A stretch of DNA of 64,000 bases from Stagnimonas aquatica (GCF_003730135.1 NZ_RJVO01000004.1:248001-312000), one strand, 5' to 3'. Positions 54,916-64,000 are shown, counted from the first letter of the stretch. Translations and numbers: made by a program. The notes: generated by a model not told the origin, from the sequence alone.

Positions 54916-56778
54916 ATGAGCGAACCCGTCCGCCGCCCCTTGTTCGTGCGTCTTTTCCAGGGTGTCTGGAATCTGGTGGTCTGGGCCTACCGGCTGGTGG
55001 TGATCCTGCTGCTGATCACCTCGCTGAGTCTGCTCTGGGTCAGCACCCGCGGCGGCCCGCCGGTGGTGGTGGAGGACAATGTCGCCCTGGTGGTGGCGCC
55101 GTCCGGCGCCCTGGTCGAGCAGATCGACCTGGAGCCGGCGCAACGCCTGGCCGAGCAGTTCGGCGGCGAGCTGCCCTCGCAGACCCTGTTGCGCGACCTG
55201 ATCGACGCCCTCGACGCGGCCCGTATTGATCCGCGCGTGAGCATGGCGGTGGTCAAGCTCGACGGTCTGCACAGCGCCGGTCTGGCGCAGCTGGAAGAGC
55301 TGAACGCCGCCATCGACCGCTTCAAGGCATCCGGCAAGCCGGTGCACGCCTACGCGCCCAGCTACGAGCAGAGCCATTACTTCGTCGCCGCCCACGCCAA
55401 CGACATCTCCATCGACCCGCTGGGCATGGTCGCGGTCGAGGGTCTGTCCAGCCAGCAGATGTATTTCAAGGACGCGCTCGACAAGCTCGGGGTGGTGGTC
55501 AATGTGTTCCGGGTCGGCGAGTACAAGTCGGCGGTGGAGCCGTTCATCCGCAACGACATGTCGGCGGAGGCCAAGACCGCCAACCTCGACTGGCTGGGCG
55601 ATCTCTGGAGCCGCTACGGCAGCCTCACCTCGGTGGCGCGGCAGCTGCCCACCGACAGCATCGACCAGTACGTGAATGGCATGGCCGACGGCATGCAGCG
55701 CCTGCAGGGCGACGCCGCCGCCTACGCCAAGGAAGCCAAGCTGGTCACCCACATCGAGACGCTCAGCGAATTCCGCCAGCGCATGGCCGAGACCGTCGGC
55801 ATGGACGAGGACCTCGGCAGCTTCCGCCAGATCTGGTCGGAGGATTACCTGCGCGCCGTGCATTCCAGCCGCAAGGCCCCGCCGGCGGCCAGCAAGATCG
55901 CCCTCGTGGTGGTGCAGGGCGAGATCGTCGACGGCCCGGGCGAGCCCGGCTATGCCGGTGGCGACACCATCGCCGACCTGCTCGACGAGGCGCGCCGCGA
56001 CGATCAGGTGGCGGCCGTGGTGCTGCGGGTGGACTCGCCCGGCGGCAGCGTCTACGCCTCCGAGCAGATCCGTCGCGCGGTGCAGGCGCTGAAGGCCGAC
56101 GGCAAGCCGGTGGTGGCCTCGATGTCCTCGGTGGCGGCCAGCGGCGGCTACTGGGTGAGCATGGCGGCGGACAAGATCATCGCCCACGAGAGCACCATCA
56201 CCGGTTCGATCGGCATCTTCGGGCTGGTGCCGACCATCGACAAGCCGCTGGAAAAGCTGGGTATCCATACCGACGGTGTTGGTACGACGCCGCTGGCGGG
56301 CGCCATGCGTATCGACCGGCCGCTGACGCCGGAGGTGAAGGCGATCATCCAGAGCAGCATCGAGAAGGGTTATCGCGACTTCATCAACGGGGTGGCCGAG
56401 GGGCGCTCGCTGCAGCCGGAGGCGGTGGACCGCATCGCCCGCGGCCGGGTCTGGAGCGGTCTGAAGGCCAAGGATCTGGGGCTGGTCGACAGCTTCGGTG
56501 GGCTGGACGCGGCGGTGACCACCGCCGCCGAGCTGGCGCAACTCGACAGCGGCAGCTACGAGTTGGACGAGCGTCATCCGGGCATGTCCACGCCGTTCCA
56601 GGCGCTACTGCATTTCTTCGGTCAGGCGGCGGTGCGGTCACAGGCGCTGGGCAGCCTTTCCGGCCTGGTCCGTCAGCTCAGCCAGGCCCCGGAACTGCGC
56701 TCCTCGCTAGGCTGGATCAACGATCCCCGTGGCGCCTACGCCCGCTGCTTCTGCGCGGTGAACCTGGGCCGGCCCTGA
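54916..56778 (+). CDS. sppA: Signal peptide peptidase SppA, protease IV (67 kDa type)
   Basis: 620 residues, the long duplicated form. One N-terminal membrane helix (about 20-40). Catalytic Ser is S409 in SVAASGGYWVSMAADK and the general-base Lys is K204 in VGEYKSAVEPF. It degrades cleaved signal peptides in the inner membrane facing the periplasm. Followed after 15 bases by an alpha/beta hydrolase. Confidence 0.95.
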   Translation: MSEPVRRPLFVRLFQGVWNLVVWAYRLVVILLLITSLSLLWVSTRGGPPVVVEDNVALVVAPSGALVEQIDLEPAQRLAEQFGGELPSQTLLRDLIDALDAARIDPRVSMAVVKLDGLHSAGLAQLEELNAAIDRFKASGKPVHAYAPSYEQSHYFVAAHANDISIDPLGMVAVEGLSSQQMYFKDALDKLGVVVNVFRVGEYKSAVEPFIRNDMSAEAKTANLDWLGDLWSRYGSLTSVARQLPTDSIDQYVNGMADGMQRLQGDAAAYAKEAKLVTHIETLSEFRQRMAETVGMDEDLGSFRQIWSEDYLRAVHSSRKAPPAASKIALVVVQGEIVDGPGEPGYAGGDTIADLLDEARRDDQVAAVVLRVDSPGGSVYASEQIRRAVQALKADGKPVVASMSSVAASGGYWVSMAADKIIAHESTITGSIGIFGLVPTIDKPLEKLGIHTDGVGTTPLAGAMRIDRPLTPEVKAIIQSSIEKGYRDFINGVAEGRSLQPEAVDRIARGRVWSGLKAKDLGLVDSFGGLDAAVTTAAELAQLDSGSYELDERHPGMSTPFQALLHFFGQAAVRSQALGSLSGLVRQLSQAPELRSSLGWINDPRGAYARCFCAVNLGRP

Positions 56779-56793
56779 TGGCGGAGCGGTGAG

Positions 56794-57693
56794 GTGAACA
56801 GCGAACCCGCCCCGATCCGCCAGGCCCTGGTTAACGGCGCGCGGCTGGCCTATGTCGACCAGGGCCAGGGTCCGCCGCTGCTGCTGATCCACGGCCTGGG
56901 CGCCAGCCACGGCGACTGGGAGGCGCAGATCGCCCATTTCTCGCGCATCTTCCGGGTCATCGCCCCCGATCTGCGCGGCCATGGCGACAGCGATGACATC
57001 GGTCCCTATTCGGTAGAGCGCTTCGCTACCGATCTGCTGCAACTGGTTGAACAGCTGCAACTCGGCAGTCATGCCGTGGTTGGCCATTCCCTGGGTGGCG
57101 CGGTGGCCATGCAGATGGCCATCCTGCGGCCCGAGCGCATCGTCAAGCTGGTGCTGAGCAACACCCTGCCGGAGTTCCGGCCGCGCACCTTCAAGCAGCG
57201 GCAGATGCTCTGGTACCGCCTGCTGATGGTGCGTCTGATCGGTATCCCGGCACTGTCGCGCCGGACCGCCGCAGCAATGTTCCCCCGGCCGGAGCAGGCC
57301 GAGCTGCGTGCCCAGGTTGCGCTGCGCAACGGCCGGGTTCCGAAGTCGGTGTACCTGGCCAGCCTGCGTGCCCTGTCCGGCTGGTCGGTGCAGGACAAGC
57401 TGCAGTGGCTGCGCATGCCCACCCTGGTGCTGGCCTCGGAACTCGACTACTTCGAGCCCCGGCTGGCACAGAACTTCACCGAAGCCCTGCCGGACGGCCG
57501 TTGCCGGCTGTTCCAGGCTGCCCATCACGGTCTGCCGATGGAGTTTCCGGACGAGTTCAATCGCGCGGTGATGGACTTCCTGATGCCCGGCGGCGCGCTG
57601 TCGGCCAAGGCGGAGAGCACGCTCAGCTGGCTGCGCGTCGACACCCAGGCCATGCCCAAGATCGACGTACGCGAATTGCTCAAGAAGTCCTGA
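56794..57693 (+). CDS. Alpha/beta hydrolase
   Basis: 299 residues from GTG 56794. Oxyanion loop [15 protein letters not shown], nucleophile elbow [18 protein letters not shown], acid Asp in the VLASELDYF region and His in [14 protein letters not shown]. Canonical catalytic triad; substrate unknown (esterase, lipase or haloperoxidase-like). Probably cotranscribed with sppA. Confidence 0.88.
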   Translation: MNSEPAPIRQALVNGARLAYVDQGQGPPLLLIHGLGASHGDWEAQIAHFSRIFRVIAPDLRGHGDSDDIGPYSVERFATDLLQLVEQLQLGSHAVVGHSLGGAVAMQMAILRPERIVKLVLSNTLPEFRPRTFKQRQMLWYRLLMVRLIGIPALSRRTAAAMFPRPEQAELRAQVALRNGRVPKSVYLASLRALSGWSVQDKLQWLRMPTLVLASELDYFEPRLAQNFTEALPDGRCRLFQAAHHGLPMEFPDEFNRAVMDFLMPGGALSAKAESTLSWLRVDTQAMPKIDVRELLKKS

Positions 57694-57840
57694 CGCCAGC
57701 ACCGCCCCACGGCGGTACCGACGATTTGCTCCACCAATGGCGGCCATGGCAGCAATCAATTTCAGGTATGCCGCCGCCGCCCCTAAGATGCCCGCATCGA
57801 AATCTGGTTTGTTCCCTTAGCCCCCCAACAGGAGTTGCCG

Positions 57841-58404
57841 ATGTCCCTGATCAACACCGCTGTCCCGCCGTTCAAGACCACCGCCTTCCACAACGGCAAG
57901 TTTGTCGAGGTCTCCGACGCCAGCCTCAAGGGCAAGTGGTCGGTGCTGATCTTCATGCCGGCCGCCTTCACCTTCAACTGCCCGACCGAGGTCGAGGACG
58001 CCGCCAACAGCTACGCCGAGTTCCAGAAGGCCAACGCCGAGGTCTACATCGTCACCACCGACACCCACTTCTCGCACAAGGTCTGGCACGAGACCTCGCC
58101 GGCGGTCGGCAAGGCGCAGTTCCCGCTGGTCGGCGACCCGACCCACACGCTGACCAAGGCGTTCGATGTGCATATCGACGCCGAGGGCCTGGCCCTGCGC
58201 GGTACCTTCGTCATCAACCCGGAAGGCATCATCAAGACCGCCGAGGTCCACTCCAACGAGATCGCCCGCGACGTGTCGGAGACCCTGCGCAAGCTCAAGG
58301 CGGCCCAGTACACCGCCGCCAACCCTGGCCAGGTCTGCCCGGCCAAGTGGAAGGAAGGTGCGAAGACCATTGCCCCCTCGCTGGATCTGGTCGGCAAGAT
58401 CTAA
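57841..58404 (+). CDS. ahpC: Alkyl hydroperoxide reductase subunit C
   Basis: 187 residues, the same length as E. coli AhpC. Peroxidatic Cys in [18 protein letters not shown] and resolving Cys in [17 protein letters not shown] lies 7-11 bases before ATG 57841. It reduces peroxides using electrons from AhpF, encoded 125 bases downstream. OxyR control would be expected from family knowledge, but no convincing OxyR box was identified. Confidence 0.97.
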   Translation: MSLINTAVPPFKTTAFHNGKFVEVSDASLKGKWSVLIFMPAAFTFNCPTEVEDAANSYAEFQKANAEVYIVTTDTHFSHKVWHETSPAVGKAQFPLVGDPTHTLTKAFDVHIDAEGLALRGTFVINPEGIIKTAEVHSNEIARDVSETLRKLKAAQYTAANPGQVCPAKWKEGAKTIAPSLDLVGKI

Positions 58405-58529
58405 GTCGTACCGCTGCAAGGCTGGCCGCCCGCCTGGGGCGGTCGGTCAGTCACTCTCAAATCGCAAGGTTTCGCCGGCCGGGTGTTCCGGACGGGGAAA
58501 TCTTGCCCAAAATTCACGGAGCCGCCGTC

Positions 58530-60113
58530 ATGTTGGACACCGATCTCAAAACCCAGTTGAAGACCTATCTCGAACGGGTCACGCGGCCCATCGAGATCGT
58601 CGCCCACCTTGACGCCGGCGACAGCTCGCAGGAACTGCGGGCCCTGCTGCAAGACCTCAAGGAAGCTTCGCCGCAGATCAGCGTCAGCGAACGCGGCGCC
58701 GAGGGCGCGCGGGTGCCGTCCTTCAGTCTCGGCTCGCCGGGTGAGCAGATCGCCCTGAGCTTCGCCGGCCTGCCGATGGGGCACGAGTTCACCTCGCTGG
58801 TGCTGGCCCTGCTGCAGGTGGGCGGCTATCCCTCGAAGCTGTCGCCGGAAGTCATCGAGCAGATCAAGGCTCTCGACGGCGACTACCAGTTCGAGACCTA
58901 TTTCTCGCTGAGCTGCCAGAACTGCCCCGACGTGGTGCAGGCGCTCAATCTGATGGCGGTGCTGAATCCGCGCATCCGCCACACCGCCATCGACGGAGCC
59001 CTGTTCCAGGCCGAGGTCGAGCAGCGTCAGGTAATGGCGGTGCCCAGCGTCTATCTCAACGGCCAGCCCTTCGCCAACGGCCGCATGGGCGTGGAGGAAA
59101 TCCTCGCCAAGCTCGACACCGGTGCTACTGCCCGCGAGGCCGAGAAGCTCAAGACCAAGGCAGCCTTTGATGTGCTGGTGGTGGGTGGTGGCCCGGCCGG
59201 CGCGGCGGCGGCGATCTATGCCGCCCGCAAGGGCATCCGCACCGGCGTCGCCGCCGAGCGTTTCGGCGGCCAGGTGCTCGACACCATGGGCATCGAGAAC
59301 TTCATCTCGGTGCCGGAAACCGAAGGCCCCAAGCTGGCCGCCGCGCTGGAGCAGCACGTCAAGGCCTATGACGTGGACGTGATGAATCTGCAGCGCGCCG
59401 AGAAGCTGATTCCGGCCGGCGCCGATGGCCTGATCGAGGTGCAGCTGGCCAGCGGTGCCTCGCTCAAGGCCAAGACCGTGGTGGTTTCCACCGGCGCCCG
59501 CTGGCGGCAGATGAACGTGCCCGGCGAGAACGAGTACCGCAACAAGGGCGTGGCCTACTGCCCGCACTGCGATGGCCCGCTGTTCAAGGGCAAGCGGGTG
59601 GCGGTGATCGGCGGCGGTAACTCCGGCGTCGAAGCGGCGATTGATCTCGCCGGCATCGTCAGCCAGGTCACCCTGATCGAGTTCGATGCCCAGCTGCGCG
59701 CCGACGCGGTGTTGCAGCGAAAGCTCTACAGCCTGCCCAACGTCAAGGTCATCACCTCGGCTCAGACTACCGAAGTGACCGGCGATGGCCAGAAGGTGAA
59801 CGGTCTGATCTACAAGAACCGGGCGACCGGCGAGCTGAGCACGGTGGAGCTGGAAGGCATCTTCGTGCAGATCGGCCTGCTGCCGAACAGCGAGTGGCTC
59901 AAGGGCACGCTGGCACTGTCGCCGCGCGGCGAGATCGAGGTCGATGCCCGTGGTCAGACCTCGCTGCCGGGGGTGTTCGCCGCTGGCGACGTCACCACGG
60001 TGCCCTACAAGCAGATCGTGATTGCGATCGGCGAGGGCTCCAAGGCGGCGCTCAGCGCCTTCGATCATCTGATCCGCAGCTCGGCGCCGGAGGCGCAGAA
60101 GGCGGCGGCCTGA
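58530..60113 (+). CDS. ahpF: Alkyl hydroperoxide reductase subunit F
   Basis: 527 residues. N-terminal tandem thioredoxin-fold domain with CQNC ([12 protein letters not shown]) near residue 128, then a TrxB-like flavoprotein with FAD site [20 protein letters not shown] and CPHC ([12 protein letters not shown]) near 348. It transfers electrons from NADH to AhpC. GGAG precedes the ATG. Confidence 0.97.
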   Translation: MLDTDLKTQLKTYLERVTRPIEIVAHLDAGDSSQELRALLQDLKEASPQISVSERGAEGARVPSFSLGSPGEQIALSFAGLPMGHEFTSLVLALLQVGGYPSKLSPEVIEQIKALDGDYQFETYFSLSCQNCPDVVQALNLMAVLNPRIRHTAIDGALFQAEVEQRQVMAVPSVYLNGQPFANGRMGVEEILAKLDTGATAREAEKLKTKAAFDVLVVGGGPAGAAAAIYAARKGIRTGVAAERFGGQVLDTMGIENFISVPETEGPKLAAALEQHVKAYDVDVMNLQRAEKLIPAGADGLIEVQLASGASLKAKTVVVSTGARWRQMNVPGENEYRNKGVAYCPHCDGPLFKGKRVAVIGGGNSGVEAAIDLAGIVSQVTLIEFDAQLRADAVLQRKLYSLPNVKVITSAQTTEVTGDGQKVNGLIYKNRATGELSTVELEGIFVQIGLLPNSEWLKGTLALSPRGEIEVDARGQTSLPGVFAAGDVTTVPYKQIVIAIGEGSKAALSAFDHLIRSSAPEAQKAAA

Positions 60114-60121
60114 GGCTTCAG

Positions 60122-60290
60122 TATTGTCTCCCCTGCTTGCAGGGGAGATGTCGCGCCAGCGACAGAGGGGTCTGCGCGGGTCGTCGAGTGTGCGGACCCC
60201 TCCGTCGCCTTCGGGTGTTCGGCCATGCCGGACGCGCCACAGGCGCCTCCGGCAGACCGCCGAACACCGTCCCCTGCACGCAGGGGAGGC
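60122..60290. repeat. Palindromic multi-hairpin intergenic element
   Basis: Ends CTCCCCTGC/GCAGGGGAG (60128-60147) and CCCCTGCACGCAGGGG (60271-60286) are each self-complementary and also mutually inverted. Between them are hairpins GAGGGGTC/GACCCCTC (60165-60172 and 60195-60202) and GGTGTTCGGC/GCCGAACACC (60214-60223 and 60259-60268). It fills the gap between the convergent ahpF and nadC genes; there is no ORF of note. Probably a non-autonomous repeat also acting as a transcript end. Confidence 0.6.
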
Positions 60291-60301
60291 ATGGCGCTTC
60301 C

Positions 60302-61165
60302 CTAGACGAAGCGCATCGACAGATCGACGGCGCGCAGGTGCTTGGTGATGCCGCCCACCGAGATGCGATCAACGCCGGTCTCCGCCAGCCGACGGATGTT
60401 GTCCAGGTTGGCGCCGCCGGAATACTCGATCACGGTCTTCCCGCCCGCCGCCCGGTGGGCGCGGGTGAGGCGCACGGCTTCGCGGATTTCGTCATCCGGC
60501 AGCTCGTCGACCAGCAGCAGATCGACGTTCTCGGCCAGCGCGGCGCGCACCTCGTCGAGGTCCTCGGCCTCGGTCATCAGCGGCACGCCGGCATTCAGCG
60601 CACGGGCGGCGGCCAGCGCGGCGGCGATGCCTCCGGCGGCGGCGATGTGGTTTTCCTTGATCAGGATGCCGTCGTAGAGACCGATGCGGTGGTTGATGCC
60701 ACCGCCCATCAGCACCGCGTACTTCTGGGCGTTGCGCAGGCCGGGCAGGGTCTTGCGGGTGTCGGCGATGGCGCAGCCGGTGCCGGCGACCGCCGCCACG
60801 TAGGTGGCGACGGCGGTGGCGGTGCCGGACAGGGTCTGCAGGAAGTTCAGGGCGCTGCGCTCGCCACTGAGCAGGGCGCGCGCCGGACCGGCGAGGGTGA
60901 ACAGCACCTGGTCGGCGGCCACGCGCTCGCCTTCGCCGACCAGCCAGTCCACCGCGATTTCCGGGTCGAGCTGGCGGAACACCTCGTCCACCCAGGGGCG
61001 GCCGCAGATCACCGCCGGTTCGCGGCAGATCACCCGCGCCTGCGCCGGGCGGTCCGGACTGAGCCGAGCGGTGTGGTCGCCGGCGGTGCCGAGGTCTTCG
61101 GCCAGCGCGGCGCGCACCGAGGCTTCCACATTGTTGACGTAGCCGGGCAGCCGGATTTCGTTCAT
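60302..61165 (-). CDS. nadC: Nicotinate-nucleotide pyrophosphorylase (quinolinate phosphoribosyltransferase)
   Basis: 287 residues. DTRKTLPGLRNAQKYAVLMG and INHRIGLYDGILIKENH are the family signatures, with IEYSGGANLDNIRR and RISVGGITKHLRAVDLSMRF at the C-terminus. It makes nicotinate mononucleotide from quinolinate and PRPP for NAD. It lies 22 bases downstream of argF on the same strand. Confidence 0.96.
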   Translation of the reverse strand: MNEIRLPGYVNNVEASVRAALAEDLGTAGDHTARLSPDRPAQARVICREPAVICGRPWVDEVFRQLDPEIAVDWLVGEGERVAADQVLFTLAGPARALLSGERSALNFLQTLSGTATAVATYVAAVAGTGCAIADTRKTLPGLRNAQKYAVLMGGGINHRIGLYDGILIKENHIAAAGGIAAALAAARALNAGVPLMTEAEDLDEVRAALAENVDLLLVDELPDDEIREAVRLTRAHRAAGGKTVIEYSGGANLDNIRRLAETGVDRISVGGITKHLRAVDLSMRFV

Positions 61166-61187
61166 GGCCGTGTACCTCGCGTGGGCC

Positions 61188-62084
61188 TTAGGCGGCGAGC
61201 AGGAATTCGAGCAGCGCCATCTGCGCCCAGAGGCGGTTCTCGGCCTCGTCCCAGATCACGCTTTGCGGGCCGTCGATGACCTCGGCGCTCACTTCCTCGC
61301 CACGGTGCGCGGGCAGGCAGTGCTGGAAGATCGCTTCCGGCTTGGCCAGCGCCATCAGCTCGGCGTTGACCGTGTAGGCAGCGAAGGCGGCGAGGCGCTG
61401 CGCTTCCTCCTTCTCCTGGCCCATGCTGGTCCAGGTATCGGTGACCACCAGGTCGGCGTCGCGCACCGCGCTGGCGGCGTCGGCGCAACTTTCCACGGCG
61501 TTGCCGGCCCAGGCCAGCAAGTCGGCCTCGGGCGTGAAGCCGGCCGGGCAGGCCAGGCGCAGCTTGAAGCCGAGCAGCTTGGCGGCCTCGATCCAGGAGT
61601 GGCAGACATTGTTGCCGTCGCCGACCCAGGCGGCGGTCTTGCCGGCCAGGGGACCGCGATGCTCGATCCAGGTCTGCAGGTCGGCGAGCAACTGGCAGGG
61701 GTGGTGCAGATTGCACAGGCCGTTGATGACCGGCACCGAGGCATTGCGCGCCAGCTCCTGCTGATCGCGGTGCGAGTCGTTGCGGATCATGATCGCGTCG
61801 ACCATCCGCGACAGTACCCGCGCGGTGTCGGCGATTGGCTCGTTGCGGCCAAGCTGGGTGGCGTCGCCGTGCAGGAATAGCGCGTGCCCGCCGAGCTTGG
61901 CCATGCCGGCCTCGAAGCTCACCCGGGTGCGGGTCGAGTTCTTGGTGAAGATCATCGCCAGGGTCTTGCCGGCGAAGGGCTGGGGCAGGGCCGCTTTCTG
62001 GGCTTTCAGCGCCCGCGCCCGGTCAATGACCCGGTTGATCTCGGCGGCGGAAAGGTCGGAAAGCTTGAGGAAATGACGCGGCAT
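61188..62084 (-). CDS. argF: Ornithine carbamoyltransferase
   Basis: 298 residues from ATG 62084. Carbamoyl phosphate site KNSTRTRVSFEAGMAKLGG, HHPCQLLADLQT, ornithine-specific motifs WVGDGNNVCHSW and FQHCLPAHRGEE. It forms citrulline in arginine synthesis. A longer in-frame ORF extends upstream but the conserved protein begins at MPRHFLKLSDL. Confidence 0.96.
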   Translation of the reverse strand: MPRHFLKLSDLSAAEINRVIDRARALKAQKAALPQPFAGKTLAMIFTKNSTRTRVSFEAGMAKLGGHALFLHGDATQLGRNEPIADTARVLSRMVDAIMIRNDSHRDQQELARNASVPVINGLCNLHHPCQLLADLQTWIEHRGPLAGKTAAWVGDGNNVCHSWIEAAKLLGFKLRLACPAGFTPEADLLAWAGNAVESCADAASAVRDADLVVTDTWTSMGQEKEEAQRLAAFAAYTVNAELMALAKPEAIFQHCLPAHRGEEVSAEVIDGPQSVIWDEAENRLWAQMALLEFLLAA

Positions 62085-62093
62085 GGCAGGGCA

Positions 62094-62127
62094 CTCAAAA
62101 GAGAAGGGCCGCCTGGTTGGGCGGCCC
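62094..62127 (-). terminator. Rho-independent terminator after sodB
   Basis: Perfect 8-bp stem GGGCCGCC/GGCGGCCC (62106-62113 and 62120-62127), followed on the minus strand by TTCTCTTTTGAG. It lies between the sodB stop and argF start, separating their transcripts. Confidence 0.75.
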
Positions 62128-62149
62128 GGGTGCGGCGGCGGAGCGAATC

Positions 62150-62725
62150 TCAGGCGAGATTCTGTTCCACGAACTCCCAGTTCACCAGCGCCCAGAAGTG
62201 TTCCAGGTAGGTGGGACGGGCATTGCGGTAGTCGATGTAGTAGGCGTGTTCCCAGACATCGGCGGTGAGCAGCGGCTTCTGGCCGGCGGTCATCGGGTTG
62301 CCGGCGCCCTGGGTGGAGACGATGGCCAGCGAGCCGTCGGCGTTCTGCACCAGCCAGGCCCAGCCGGAGCCGAAGGTGTTGATCGCGGCTTCGGTGAAGG
62401 CCTTCTTGAAGTCCTCGACGCCGCCGAACTGCTTGACCAGCGCATCGGTGAGCTTCTTTCCGGGCGGGGTCTGCTTGGGCGTCAGGCAGTGCCAGAAGAA
62501 AGTGTGGTTCCAGATTTGGGCGACGTTGTTGAAGATCTTGCCGGAAGACTTCTTGATCACGTCCTCGATCGACAGGTTCTCGAACTCGGTGCCGGCGACC
62601 AGCTTGTTGGCGTTGTCGACGTAGGCCTTGTGGTGCTTGGCGTAGTGGTAGTCGAAGGTCTCGGCCGACATGTGCGGCACGAGGGCGTCCTTCGCGTAGG
62701 GCAGTTCTGGGAGGGTAAAGGCCAT
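62150..62725 (-). CDS. sodB: Iron superoxide dismutase
   Basis: 191 residues. N-terminus MAFTLPELPYAKDALVPHMS; metal ligands in ETFDYHYAKHHKAYVDN, WNHTFFWHCLTP and VWEHAYYIDYRN. FWHCLTP and the FGSGWAWLV context favour the Fe form over Mn. Cytoplasmic superoxide defence. Divergent from grxD. Confidence 0.96.
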   Translation of the reverse strand: MAFTLPELPYAKDALVPHMSAETFDYHYAKHHKAYVDNANKLVAGTEFENLSIEDVIKKSSGKIFNNVAQIWNHTFFWHCLTPKQTPPGKKLTDALVKQFGGVEDFKKAFTEAAINTFGSGWAWLVQNADGSLAIVSTQGAGNPMTAGQKPLLTADVWEHAYYIDYRNARPTYLEHFWALVNWEFVEQNLA

Positions 62726-62891
62726 GGCGTTTTCCTGAAAACAGGTCCTCGTGGGCTGGGATGGAACCTAGCGGGGTGCAAAAGCGGATGGGCAACATAG
62801 GCGAGCGACCCTGCAAATTCAACCTTGCCGGTCGGCGTCGAGCTGCCTACCGATCAACTTCGCGCAGGTGGGTGGCGGCCGGTGTTCATTT

Positions 62892-62916
62892 TTGGCACGG
62901 AACTCGCGCGTATAAT
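62892..62916 (+). promoter_or_regulatory. Candidate promoter region upstream of grxD
   Basis: A TATAAT hexamer stands at 62911-62916, about 90 bases before the ATG, without a good -35 at 17 bases. Just upstream, TTGGCACGGAACTCGC (62892-62907) matches the sigma-54 -24/-12 pattern except for one base in the TTGC half. Which one is used, if either, cannot be told from the sequence. Confidence 0.35.
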
Positions 62917-63003
62917 CCGCCGCCTTACGAGGCACCGTATCAGTCAGCAAGGGATTCAAGGCCGGGTTTCCCGGGTCTGAAGAATCCGAACAAGGAGTTC
63001 CAG

Positions 63004-63333
63004 ATGGACGCGCTAGAGCGCATCAAGCAGCAGGTCAGCGAAAACCCCGTCATCGTCTACATGAAGGGCAGCCCGGACTTCCCTCAGTGCGGCTTTTCCG
63101 CGCGCACCGTGCAGGCGCTCAACGCCTGCGGTGTGGAGTACGCCTATGTGAACATCTACGAGGACGAAGAGGTCTATCGCGCGCTGCCGAAGTTCGCCAA
63201 CTGGCCGACGTTCCCGCAGCTCTACGTCAAGGGCGAACTGGTCGGCGGCTGCGACATCACCCTCGACCTCTACCAGACCGGTGAGCTGAAGAAGATGCTG
63301 GAAGAGGCGGTCGGTCGCAAAGCCGCCGCCTGA
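63004..63333 (+). CDS. grxD: Monothiol glutaredoxin (Grx4 type)
   Basis: 109 residues. Active site CGFS in GSPDFPQCGFSARTVQAL near residue 29; WPTFPQLYVKGELVGGCDIT holds the glutathione-binding TFPQLYV and GGCDI motifs. Such proteins carry 2Fe-2S clusters for iron-sulfur delivery and iron sensing. CAAGGAG precedes the start. Confidence 0.97.
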   Translation: MDALERIKQQVSENPVIVYMKGSPDFPQCGFSARTVQALNACGVEYAYVNIYEDEEVYRALPKFANWPTFPQLYVKGELVGGCDITLDLYQTGELKKMLEEAVGRKAAA

Positions 63334-63351
63334 CGCCCGCCTTGCTGGACG

Positions 63352-63379
63352 AAAAACCCGCCCCGATGGCGGGTTTTTT
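63352..63379 (+). terminator. Rho-independent terminator after grxD
   Basis: Stem AAAAACCCGCC/GGCGGGTTTTT (63352-63362 and 63368-63378), loop CCGAT, ending in a run of six T. It lies 18 bases past the grxD stop. Confidence 0.92.
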
Positions 63380-63533
63380 CTTGTCCGGGTTCCAGAACGC
63401 TGACATTGGCGTCAAATTTATGTGAACAAACTGTCAACCGGTGTTTCCGTGGGGCGTTCATTCGGAGTCATCCCGCCATCCGCGCGCTGTCGCGCTGGCG
63501 GCGTCCTCCACAGAACTCCGCTCGTCCTCATCC

Positions 63534-64000
63534 ATGGAAATCAAACGCTGGCCCGCCTGGCTGCTCGGCTTCGGTCGTGCCCCGGTATTCGCATTCGCCG
63601 CCTCCGCCCTGCTGGTCGGACTGATCGCGCTGGACATGCCGGCACAGCGGCTGGCCCAGGAGGACGGCAAGCATACCTTTAATTGTCCCGCTGGCTACGA
63701 GTGGCGTGATCCGGCCGAGGTCGCCCGGCAGTTCGGCACCGTGAGCGAGTCCCACGCCGCCCGCCTGCGCCAGCACTACGGCAACCAGGCCTGCGTCTGG
63801 CGCAAGTTGCCGGAGTCGCTGCTGGAGGCCGGTGAATTCCAGAAGGCGCGTGCCGAGGCGGCTGGCGACATCCCCACCGGCCTGCTGCGCAAGGCCACCG
63901 AACAGAAGGCGGCGATGATGTCGCGCCAGAAAGCGGTGGCCAATGCCAGCGGCAGCTGGAGCGAGTACGGCAAGGGCCCGCAGATCTACAAGGAGGAGTT
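63534..64000 (+). CDS. Unrecognised exported or membrane-anchored protein, N-terminal part (runs off the right edge)
   Basis: From ATG 63534 the frame stays open to the window end: 155 residues. A hydrophobic segment (about 16-33, VFAFAASALLVGLIALD) follows a basic start, so it is a signal or anchor. The exposed part has two cysteines (FNCPAGYEW, NQACVWRK) and ends SGSWSEYGKGPQIYKEE. No domain was recognised in what is visible. The start lacks an obvious ribosome site and other in-frame starts were not excluded. Confidence 0.6.
   Translation, partial: MEIKRWPAWLLGFGRAPVFAFAASALLVGLIALDMPAQRLAQEDGKHTFNCPAGYEWRDPAEVARQFGTVSESHAARLRQHYGNQACVWRKLPESLLEAGEFQKARAEAAGDIPTGLLRKATEQKAAMMSRQKAVANASGSWSEYGKGPQIYKEE

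Noticed and set aside
57694-57840. OxyR or Fur box upstream of ahpC
   Set aside because: No segment matched the spaced ATAG or GATAATGATAATCATTATC patterns well enough to report.

Overview
The window is about 64 kb of GC-rich bacterial chromosome with dense, mostly co-oriented operons. Gene content and order point to a gammaproteobacterium: cvpA-purF-metZ, the acpP-fabF-pabC-mltG-tmk-holB-pilZ run, a soluble transhydrogenase, mnmA next to a NudJ-type hydrolase, a Gsp type II secretion operon, and argF, sodB and grxD close together. The species cannot be named from the sequence. No rRNA, tRNA, CRISPR array, intact transposase or prophage was seen. The accessory signals are one complex cellulose locus, several palindromic repeat elements and one small lower-GC islet.

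Layout. 1-5.4 kb: the start of a BepA-like protease, then cvpA-purF-metZ-Nudix and a DegV protein. 5.4-6.4 kb: an islet with an XRE regulator, a small unknown ORF and a palindromic repeat. 6.4-7.8 kb: sthA. 8-21.5 kb: a cellulose synthase operon in the order bcsD, a BcsR/BcsP-like proline-rich gene, bcsQ, a bcsA-bcsB gene fusion, bcsZ, bcsC and a TPR lipoprotein-like gene, closed by a strong terminator. 21.5-26.3 kb, minus strand: an orphan ParA, an unknown conserved-looking protein and acnA. 26.6-32.8 kb: a 1700-residue hybrid sensor kinase overlapping an HD-GYP response regulator. 32.8-33.2 kb: a 371-bp palindromic mobile-like element made of three hairpins. 33.2-41.1 kb, minus strand: a small Cys-rich secreted protein, mnmA, a Nudix gene and gspG to gspN. 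41.2-50.6 kb: a rhombosortase, then fabD-fabG-acpP-fabF-pabB-pabC-mltG-tmk-holB-pilZ. 50.6-54.6 kb, minus strand: a cNMP/rhodanese protein, an NlpC/P60 lipoprotein, a GST, trxB and a 2-Cys peroxiredoxin. 54.9-60.1 kb: sppA, an alpha/beta hydrolase and ahpC-ahpF. 60.3-62.7 kb, minus strand: nadC, argF and sodB. The window ends with grxD and the start of an unrecognised exported protein.

How the parts fit. The cellulose machine is c-di-GMP dependent: BcsA keeps its RxxxR PilZ site. A complete HD-GYP phosphodiesterase module under a large sensor kinase lies 11 kb downstream, so c-di-GMP control of matrix production is a reasonable but untested link. The type II secretion genes are divergent from a rhombosortase, a protease that processes a C-terminally tagged class of type II cargo; no such cargo is visible here. 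Redox defence (ahpCF, a second peroxiredoxin, trxB, sodB, grxD) is clustered at the right end.

The most notable points are the BcsA-BcsB fusion with an embedded signal peptide and a possible internal start, the BcsR-like motif on a proline-rich protein next to bcsD, the TPR lipoprotein-like gene coupled to bcsC, repeat-derived coding sequence in the leader of gspH, a Ser/Gly tail on gspJ, and the multi-hairpin palindromic elements.
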